A DNA stretch of 10,590 nucleotides from Clostridia bacterium (GTDB lineage Bacteria; Bacillota_A; Clostridia; Christensenellales; UBA1750): contig JAFPSR010000039.1 of the NCBI GenBank assembly GCA_017413675.1, positions 1 to 10,590 on the forward strand, given 5' to 3'. Numbering within the stretch: the first letter of the stretch is position 1; each line of letters starts with the position of its first letter. This document shows positions 5,201 through 10,590 of this stretch, piece by piece. The notes below the pieces were generated by a model. That model searched no databases. It saw only the letters and a program-made list of their open reading frames with translations, and was not told where the DNA came from. A program made the position numbers and the translations under genes.

Positions 5201-6340
5201 TCAGATATATTGACGCAGGCAGTCCTTGAGGATCTTCTCAAACTCCGGTCCATCCGGATACTTTGCCAGATAATTGTCCAGCATCTCGGAATCTTTGGCA
5301 GACAGGAACTGCATCTGTTTGAACGTCCCGTTGAAGCCCATGCGTTTGGCCAGCTGGTATTTCCGCTGTACTTCACGGGGCAGGTTCAGGAATTCGTCCA
5401 TGTAGGCAAGAAGGGACGGGGTATCGGTCAGCGGTCCCTGCAGCTCCTGCAGCAGGTTGATCATATGGTCCGAATAAACCTCCCCTGTACAGCCTTCCAG
5501 GCCGGCAAGGAAACGTCTCATTTCCTGCAGCTGCTGCATATCCGTACATTCATCAAACAACCCGTTCTGCTGGTCTTCCCAAAGCGGGGTCCCTTCAATC
5601 ACAACCGCGGTACGCAGCCTTACAAAGGACGGATTCACGGCATTGATCACCTTGGCGGTGTCATCGGCATTCTGATCGGACAGCTTCTGTCCTCCCAGAC
5701 CGGCCATCAGGAATACACTCAGCTCGATCCCGGAAGACATGACATTCTGTCCGCCTTCGATCTGCTGCGCAGAGGTGACACCTTTCTCTACACGGCGCAG
5801 GACTTCGTCGCAGCCGCTTTCAAAACCGGCATGGATGCGGTTCAAACCGGCTTCATAGATCCGCTTCATATCCGCTGCACTCTTCCTGGCCAGGGTGTCA
5901 GGTCTTCCGTAAGATGTAATCCTGGTCACTTCCGGCAGTTTTTTGCGGATATAACTCAAAACTTCGCACAGCTGGTCCGCCGGCAGGATCATGGCATCCG
6001 CATCCTGCATGAAAAGGGAGAATTCCCCGAAATGCAGCCAGCGGAACACCAGGTTATAGCACTGCCTCTCATCCGGTGTGCAGGTCCGGAAGTCCGCATT
6101 CACCTTTTCCATATCAAAACCGTCTGCCGTCTTGTAGCGAAGGATTCGATCCCGGTAATCTGCCATCATATCAATTTCGTCCTTCAATTCCTGCACATCC
6201 CGCAGGGCAAACTGATGGGTACGATAATTGTTGCAGAACCGGCATCTGTTCCACGCGCAGCCTTTGGTCACACGCAGAAGGAGGCTGGCACCTTCACTGG
6301 TGGGACGGATCGGTCCCAGATCAAATACTTTTTCGCTCAT
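5201..6340 (-). CDS. Radical SAM protein with CX4CX2C cluster motif
   Basis: This 379-residue enzyme should bind a [4Fe-4S] cluster and S-adenosylmethionine and start radical chemistry from a 5'-deoxyadenosyl radical. The cluster cysteines are C28, C33 and C36 (GCAWNRCRFC), with four residues between the first two where the common motif has three. The later part matches Elp3/MiaB-type radical SAM barrels: a GRPDTL segment (about 154-159) and GFESGCDEVLRRVEKG (about 187-202), in which E189 and G191 fit the SAM-binding and barrel pattern. No B12-binding, TRAM or SPASM domain is evident. I chose the ATG at 6340 because AAAAGGAG lies 8 nt upstream; a longer reading from TTG at 6370 would place that site inside the coding region. 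The gene is single, with its own terminator. Substrate and product unknown. Confidence 0.88.
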   Translation of the reverse strand: MSEKVFDLGPIRPTSEGASLLLRVTKGCAWNRCRFCNNYRTHQFALRDVQELKDEIDMMADYRDRILRYKTADGFDMEKVNADFRTCTPDERQCYNLVFRWLHFGEFSLFMQDADAMILPADQLCEVLSYIRKKLPEVTRITSYGRPDTLARKSAADMKRIYEAGLNRIHAGFESGCDEVLRRVEKGVTSAQQIEGGQNVMSSGIELSVFLMAGLGGQKLSDQNADDTAKVINAVNPSFVRLRTAVVIEGTPLWEDQQNGLFDECTDMQQLQEMRRFLAGLEGCTGEVYSDHMINLLQELQGPLTDTPSLLAYMDEFLNLPREVQRKYQLAKRMGFNGTFKQMQFLSAKDSEMLDNYLAKYPDGPEFEKILKDCLRQYI

Positions 6341-6379
6341 ATCGTAAACTCCTTTTTCCTTACGAAACAATCTTCGCTT

Positions 6380-6408
6380 ATTGTAGCAAAGATTCCGGCA
6401 AAGGAAAA
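6380..6408 (-). promoter_or_regulatory. Weak candidate promoter of the radical SAM gene
   Basis: On the minus strand, -10 TACAAT (complement of 6380-6385) has a 17-bp spacer to a poor -35 TTTTCC (complement of 6403-6408). It is 40 nt upstream of the chosen ATG. The -10 is good and the -35 weak. Confidence 0.35.
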
Positions 6409-6452
6409 CATTGGTTATGTTGGCAGTACGTTAATTCATATATTTCCACACA

Positions 6453-6495
6453 AGGATATCCTACCCTGCCATTGTCGAAAATTATGTGCTATGAT
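6453..6495 (+). promoter_or_regulatory. Candidate promoter of the GH28-like gene with adjacent palindrome
   Basis: An extended -10, TGC followed by TATGAT (6490-6495), has a modest -35 CTGCCA (6466-6471) at 18 bp spacing. Immediately upstream is a perfect 10-bp palindrome, AGGATATCCT (6453-6462), a possible half of an operator. The interval to the gene start is 56 nt. Both the promoter and the operator role are inferred from sequence pattern. Confidence 0.38.
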
Positions 6496-6551
6496 TGCCA
6501 TAAGGCGTTCCGGGATAACCTGGACAACATTTGAAACCGAGGTGGTTTTGC

Positions 6552-7991
6552 ATGCATCCGAAAAAAGCCGCTATCTATAAAAAGCTGCAGCTTATGCACG
6601 ATTCCCTCCTACAGAAACAGGAAAATCTGAATCAGGGGGGTTCCCTGCAAACATACCGTTCCCTGGCAATCCCTGCACAGCAGGACGGGGAAAACATTCT
6701 CATCTGGTCTGACGCTTTCCAACGTGCCCTTTCCGAAAACCAGGTCGTTCACATCCCCGCTTCCGAAACCCCGTACTATATCGACCGGCCAATCCTTATC
6801 CCTTCCGGACGCCGGATTGAAGCGGATGACGGGGCTGTCATCCGTCTGAAAAAAGGGATCCGAACCCTGATGTTCCGGAATGAGCATGTTCATGACGGGA
6901 CACATGCCCCCGTCCCGGATCATGACCTGGATGCCGATATCTGCATTACCGGAGGGCGGTGGGAAGAATGCCTGGATCACCGTACCGGATACGGGCGTAC
7001 CGGTATGATCGATCCGGAACGGAGCTTCTTCGGTGTCTCTACCGCCATGTTCTTTAACAACCTGGACGGACTCATTCTGGAAAACATGACATTCGCCCAT
7101 ACAGGTGGTTTCGCCGTCCAGATCGGGGATATCCGCAATGTTCTTTGCCGTAATATCTCCTTTGAGGAATGCTATGCGGACGGACTCCATATCAACGGCA
7201 ATACGGAAAACCTCTGGGCAGAAAACATCCACGGCCAGTGCGGCGATGACCTGGTCGCCCTGAATGCCTATGACTGGCAGAATTCTTCGGTGGACTTCGG
7301 CCCGATCCGGTGTGTCCTCTGTGATAACCTGGTTCTGTCCGAAAGCAGTCCCTATAAAGCCATGCGCATCCAGCCCGGTCTTTACTATTACGCAGACGGA
7401 TCCTCGATTGACTGTGCCCTGCAGGAAATCATCATCCGGAATGTCCGTGGGATCCGGACATTTAAAATGTATTACCAGACCCCCGCCTATCAGATTGCGG
7501 AAGAGGAACCGGAGCGGGGAGCTCCCGGCAGCGGTGACTGGCTTTTCTTTGAGGACATTGCCGTCGATCTGGCAGCCCCGCTGGACCGGTTCCGCGAATA
7601 CTGGGATTCCGACCCTGTCCGCGGAACATTTGCGGCCTTTGAAGTCGGCGCAAACATCGGCCATCTGCTATTTGAAAACATTGATCTGAATCTCTATCCG
7701 GAAAAGTACCCCCTCTCCTGCCTTCTGTGTGCAGGGCCGAAATCCTGCCTGGAAAGAGACGGTACCCGGGAGATCTTCGACCCCTATGTCAGCTGCACTG
7801 TAGATTCCGTGGAAATGAGAGGGATCCGGATCAATGGGACAGAACCGGAGAAGATTTCCCCCTATATCCGTACCATTGTTTTTGATAACATCAACCATGA
7901 CGGTAAATCCACCGGGCGCGGTTCCATCCGGGAAATCCTCTATGAGAGAGCAGACGGGTCTGTGGACCTGCTGCACGGGAAACCTTTCTGA
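6552..7991 (+). CDS. GH28-like right-handed beta-helix protein (polygalacturonase-related glycosidase)
   Basis: This 479-residue protein resembles glycoside hydrolase family 28 and related pectate-lyase-superfamily beta-helix proteins. Repeated short turns such as LDGLILENMTF (171-181), IRNVLCRNISFEECYADGLHI (194-214) and NLWAENIHGQCGDDLVAL (220-237) mark the helix rungs. The GDD at 231-233 and the DG at 210-211 match the GDD and NTDG catalytic motifs of GH28. An MRIQPG (271-276) stands near where RIK is usual, but no GHG motif is seen. There is no signal peptide, so it would act on oligosaccharides inside the cell. The N-terminal 35 residues are mostly helical in appearance. The ATG at 6552 is chosen because AGGTGG (6540-6545) gives 6 nt spacing; TTG at 6531 is less likely. 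The gene converges on the isomerase gene. A GH28 or related lyase role is likely; the exact substrate is not known. Confidence 0.8.
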   Translation: MHPKKAAIYKKLQLMHDSLLQKQENLNQGGSLQTYRSLAIPAQQDGENILIWSDAFQRALSENQVVHIPASETPYYIDRPILIPSGRRIEADDGAVIRLKKGIRTLMFRNEHVHDGTHAPVPDHDLDADICITGGRWEECLDHRTGYGRTGMIDPERSFFGVSTAMFFNNLDGLILENMTFAHTGGFAVQIGDIRNVLCRNISFEECYADGLHINGNTENLWAENIHGQCGDDLVALNAYDWQNSSVDFGPIRCVLCDNLVLSESSPYKAMRIQPGLYYYADGSSIDCALQEIIIRNVRGIRTFKMYYQTPAYQIAEEEPERGAPGSGDWLFFEDIAVDLAAPLDRFREYWDSDPVRGTFAAFEVGANIGHLLFENIDLNLYPEKYPLSCLLCAGPKSCLERDGTREIFDPYVSCTVDSVEMRGIRINGTEPEKISPYIRTIVFDNINHDGKSTGRGSIREILYERADGSVDLLHGKPF

Positions 7992-8013
7992 TTTTCCAAT
8001 GTCAAACACACAT

Positions 8014-8060
8014 AAAAGCGGTGTCCCACAGTCAGGCGGGACACCGTTCTTTCTATCTTT
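8014..8060. terminator. Bidirectional terminator between the GH28-like gene and the isomerase gene
   Basis: A perfect 9-bp stem, CGGTGTCCC (8019-8027) with GGGACACCG (8038-8046), has a 10-nt loop. On the plus strand it is followed by TTCTTTCTATCTTT, and on the minus strand by CTTTTATG. It lies between the stops of two convergent genes and probably serves both. Confidence 0.75.
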
Positions 8061-8078
8061 GTGTTTTCCGGGATCCGA

Positions 8079-9479
8079 TTACAGGCTGTAGATGCCCTGT
8101 ACTTCCGGATCATCAAACTCCATGCCCAGATAACGGGCAGCTTCACGCAGGGCAGCCTTGTAGTTGCCGTAAACGCCGCCGACATGGTGGATATACGGTC
8201 CGAACATCAGCTTTTCTTCCCAGCGTTTCCAGTTGGAAACTTCGAAGTAGACATAGGTTCCGGTCGTCATCGGTCCGTCGACTGCCTTGCCTTCTCCGCT
8301 GAACAGGTAATTCTTGCCGTTCAGAGCGCCATAGCGGCATACGGTAATGGCCCCGTCCTTGAGTTCGAACTGGCTGCGGCCGCGTTTGACTCTGCCGGGG
8401 CAGCCTTCCTTCTTCAGGGAATAGGGGAACGGTCCGCAGTGCCAGAGCATTTCTGCATTCTCGTTCGTGGGATGGCGTACGGTCAGGTCTGCGAAGAATC
8501 CGCTTTCCTTGTCCAGTTTGACGGCACGAAGCATTTCCATGGTCAGGGCGCCGTAAACGTCGGTTTCACAGGTCATGGGATATCCGCGGTCGGTCAGTTC
8601 ACCCAGGTTCATGCAGATACCGCTGCCGGTCAGGCCAAGGGTTCTGGATGTCGGCCAGCATTCCACACAGCCTACATGGCATCCGTTGTCATCCATGACT
8701 TTTTCGAAGGCGAGGGTCATAGCCGCATGACGGGCAACGATTTCCGGATTCATGTCACCGAAATCGAGACGGCTGATCATATCCGCTTTGAAAGCCTGGA
8801 ATTCTTCCCCGTTTTCCTTGATGATCTCATCGGCAGTCTGGGAGACCAGGAACGGATCACACGGTACGGTAACTATCCCGTACTTGGTGGACAGATCCGC
8901 TTCATCCGCCGTTACACTCAGGAACGAATTCGGGCGGGATCCGAACTTGGCGATACGCAGCCCGCGGACAGCCTTCACAACCGCCACGGTACGCACGAAC
9001 ATATCATAGCCGTGCTGGAAAGCTTCCGTTTCGGGATCCACATTGTAAATATAGCTGAATTTGACATCGAGGCTGCTGAGAACCTTCGTCGCTGCAAAAA
9101 TGCCGCACTGGATATCCCCGGAAGTACGAGTACCGTCAGCCAGAGGAGCCGGGTCCTGGGCACCCCAAACCAGCGTGGGGACCTTCAGGGCAGAGGCTAC
9201 CAGGGAAACAGATTCCTCATTGCCGAAATCGAGGAACTCAATGAAGATGGCATCTACACGCGCCCTGATGAACTTATCAATGACCGCGGGGGAATTCTTC
9301 GGATCGGCGATGATCCCGCAGGGGCAGACATCGTCGATGTCTACATATTCCACAACATCGGCATCTATTTTGCTGAAGATGTCAAAATAACGTTTCTTCT
9401 GCGGAAGAGCACCCTCAAGCCGACGGGGATGGCGTTTGGTCGGCAGAAGGCCGATCCTGATCTTTGGCATTTTATACAT
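8079..9479 (-). CDS. L-fucose/L-arabinose isomerase family protein
   Basis: This 466-residue protein resembles the FucI/AraA aldose-ketose isomerase superfamily, metal-dependent cytoplasmic enzymes. Typical features are an N-terminal Rossmann-like half with PTLVWGAQDPAPL (101-113), which matches the family's core strand, and a C-terminal catalytic half. Candidate metal and catalytic residues are E273 (in GCVECWP), E305 and D307 (in CETDVYGAL), H347 (in LWHCGPF) and H431/H432 (in YIHHVGG). It is shorter than E. coli FucI (about 590 residues) and near AraA length (about 500). The ATG at 9479 follows GGAAGGAG with 8 nt spacing; a reading from 9497 would start within that site. It overlaps the kinase stop by 8 nt (9472-9479), so the two are probably translationally coupled. 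Substrate not determined; it need not be fucose or arabinose. Confidence 0.85.
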   Translation of the reverse strand: MYKMPKIRIGLLPTKRHPRRLEGALPQKKRYFDIFSKIDADVVEYVDIDDVCPCGIIADPKNSPAVIDKFIRARVDAIFIEFLDFGNEESVSLVASALKVPTLVWGAQDPAPLADGTRTSGDIQCGIFAATKVLSSLDVKFSYIYNVDPETEAFQHGYDMFVRTVAVVKAVRGLRIAKFGSRPNSFLSVTADEADLSTKYGIVTVPCDPFLVSQTADEIIKENGEEFQAFKADMISRLDFGDMNPEIVARHAAMTLAFEKVMDDNGCHVGCVECWPTSRTLGLTGSGICMNLGELTDRGYPMTCETDVYGALTMEMLRAVKLDKESGFFADLTVRHPTNENAEMLWHCGPFPYSLKKEGCPGRVKRGRSQFELKDGAITVCRYGALNGKNYLFSGEGKAVDGPMTTGTYVYFEVSNWKRWEEKLMFGPYIHHVGGVYGNYKAALREAARYLGMEFDDPEVQGIYSL

Positions 9480-10455
9480 AAGCCAGACTCCTTCCATATA
9501 ATTGTACTCTTTTATCTATATCCGTATAATCGATCTCGCCCGTCTCCAGGAAGCGGAGTGTCGTAGGCAGATCGGGGATACCTGCACGGCCGCCCGTACG
9601 GGTGGTCTTAATCCCGGAAACCGCTGAGGCGATCCGGGCTGCTTCCTTGGGTCCGTACCCGAGGTTCAGAAGCATCAGGTAAGCGCCGTGGAATACATCC
9701 CCGCACCCCAGGGTGCAGCGGACATCCATCTGGAAAGCCGGCATCTGGAAGAACCCGTCTTCCTCATCAAACCCGACAAGGCCGTTTTCTCCCAGGGTGA
9801 AAATCACGATTTCCGGTCCCATGTCAAATGTCTTCCGGCAGTTTCCTTCAAAATCCGGATCACTGCCGAACATTTCCCGATAACAGAATTCCGATGCGAT
9901 AAAGGCATCAATCAGTCCGATATGGGGAACACTTGCGCTGTTGGCCGCATCGATAAACATCTTGGCTCCGGCTTCTTTGGCCATGTGGATGTGGGGCAGG
10001 AATCTTTCGATGCGGGATGCCGTATAGATCCATTTGGTATCCGTAAGGAGTTCCGGGACAACGGGGTGGATGCCCGCCTCATGGATCGTTCCGACATTGG
10101 TCATGATACTCCGGCCCTGGGTTTCCCGGTCGCTTAAGACAATGGCAACATTGGTGGTCTTCCCGGGTACCGGTTCCAGATAGCGGGTATCGATTCCGTG
10201 TTCTTCGAAATCCCGTTTGCAGAAATGGCCGTACGCGTCATCGCCTACATACCCGATGGCACCGATTCTGCCGATTTTTTCCTTCCCGCCCATGCGGGCT
10301 GCTGCCACGAGGCCGGTTGCCACGTTGCCGCCGCCCTGGAAAGTCATCACTTCGGAACGGGACCCCTTGTTATGGGTCGGCAGCTTTTCCACCGTAACCG
10401 CACAGTCCACACAGCAGTCACTCATTCCAACAATATCGTACTTCTTTTCTTGCAT
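9472..10455 (-). CDS. PfkB/ribokinase-family sugar kinase
   Basis: This 327-residue protein should transfer phosphate from ATP to a sugar or sugar-like alcohol. The N-terminal GGGN motif (41-44, in FQGGGNVATGLVAAARMGG) and the C-terminal PfkB signature TLGCGDVFHGAYL (248-260) are clear; D253 of the GCGD forms the catalytic base and anion hole region. The usual DTTGAGD reads CTLGCGD, so the first Asp is Cys and the Ala is Cys. Between them lie the lid and ATP-binding strands typical of the family, such as FTLGENGLVGF (219-229). The ATG at 10455 fits GGGGAG with 8 nt spacing; a GTG at 10485 is possible but less likely. It is the first gene of an operon with the isomerase, whose start codon lies within its last codons. 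Sugar specificity is not recognisable; ribokinase, fructokinase and other pentose or deoxy-sugar kinases all share this fold. Confidence 0.9.
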   Translation of the reverse strand: MQEKKYDIVGMSDCCVDCAVTVEKLPTHNKGSRSEVMTFQGGGNVATGLVAAARMGGKEKIGRIGAIGYVGDDAYGHFCKRDFEEHGIDTRYLEPVPGKTTNVAIVLSDRETQGRSIMTNVGTIHEAGIHPVVPELLTDTKWIYTASRIERFLPHIHMAKEAGAKMFIDAANSASVPHIGLIDAFIASEFCYREMFGSDPDFEGNCRKTFDMGPEIVIFTLGENGLVGFDEEDGFFQMPAFQMDVRCTLGCGDVFHGAYLMLLNLGYGPKEAARIASAVSGIKTTRTGGRAGIPDLPTTLRFLETGEIDYTDIDKRVQLYGRSLAYV

Positions 10456-10519
10456 ATACCTTTCTCCCCGATTCCATCCGGGCACGTTTCCGGCCGGACA
10501 AAACCGTATTCTATAGGAT

Positions 10520-10563
10520 ATTCTGTCGATTCAGTTATATTATACATCATTTTTCGGCAGAAT
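10520..10563 (-). promoter_or_regulatory. Kinase-isomerase operon promoter with centred inverted repeat (putative operator)
   Basis: On the minus strand a consensus -10 TATAAT (complement of 10539-10544) lies about 85 nt before the kinase start, with no good -35. An inverted repeat flanks it: ATTCTGTCGA (10520-10529) and TCGGCAGAAT (10554-10563), complementary at 9 of 10 positions with 24 bp between. Its dyad centre (10541.5) coincides with the centre of the -10 box. This geometry suits a repressor that blocks the promoter. The regulator gene is not in the window. Confidence 0.45.
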
Positions 10564-10590
10564 GTTCCTTTTTCTGGTTTTCCCGTTTTC

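Noticed and set aside
5210..6580. 456-residue open frame on the plus strand opposite the radical SAM gene
   Set aside because: The opposite strand encodes a clear radical SAM protein with its own ribosome site and terminator; this frame has no family features.
6609..7664. 351-residue minus-strand frame opposite the GH28-like gene
   Set aside because: It is antisense to the beta-helix protein and has no recognisable motifs.
8061..9566. 501-residue open frame on the plus strand opposite the isomerase gene
   Set aside because: It is a shadow of the isomerase gene: no recognisable domain, no good ribosome site, and a composition typical of antisense translation. The minus-strand gene has clear family motifs.
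1..10590. CRISPR array, toxin-antitoxin pair, restriction system or phage genes
   Set aside because: No regularly spaced repeats and no proteins of these types were found on either strand.

Overview
The window looks like chromosomal DNA from a Gram-positive bacterium of the phylum Bacillota, perhaps Erysipelotrichia or a related gut lineage (this finer placement is inference). Reasons: strong AGGAGG-type ribosome binding sites, an HrcA/CIRCE heat-shock operator, sigma-A type promoters, intrinsic terminators, TGA used as stop, and roughly balanced base composition. No replication origin, rRNA or CRISPR array was seen.

Layout from left to right. (1) Positions 1-198 hold the 3' end of an IS3-family insertion sequence: the C-terminal tail of its transposase and its right inverted repeat. 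(2) A small heat-shock protein (Hsp20) gene lies on the minus strand. It has a complete control set: a consensus promoter, an overlapping CIRCE operator and a strong terminator. (3) Two plus-strand genes follow: a serine beta-lactamase-fold hydrolase and a calcineurin-like metallophosphoesterase. They are separated by a hairpin region that looks like a terminator or attenuator. (4) Positions 3218-3540 form a scar: the frameshifted N-terminal stub of an AAA ATPase, a hairpin and a short tandem repeat. It abuts a minus-strand tRNA-Thr(GGT) with its own promoter and terminator. (5) An AGE-family sugar 2-epimerase and a radical SAM protein lie on the minus strand, each with separate signals. (6) A cytoplasmic GH28-like beta-helix protein on the plus strand converges on a minus-strand operon. 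That operon encodes a PfkB-family sugar kinase and a fucose/arabinose-isomerase-like protein whose reading frames overlap by 8 nt.

Four genes (AGE epimerase, GH28-like protein, isomerase, kinase) point to carbohydrate metabolism inside the cell. The tightest functional unit is kinase plus isomerase, which would interconvert an aldose and ketose and phosphorylate one of them; the substrate cannot be read from the sequence. The kinase promoter has an inverted repeat centred exactly on its -10 box, which suggests a dedicated regulator. No transporter, aldolase or regulator gene is in the window, so any pathway must be completed elsewhere. I found no defence system or other clearly new multi-gene system; the most promising leads are the kinase/isomerase pair with its operator, the degenerate GH28-like protein and the radical SAM protein with its CX4CX2C cluster motif.
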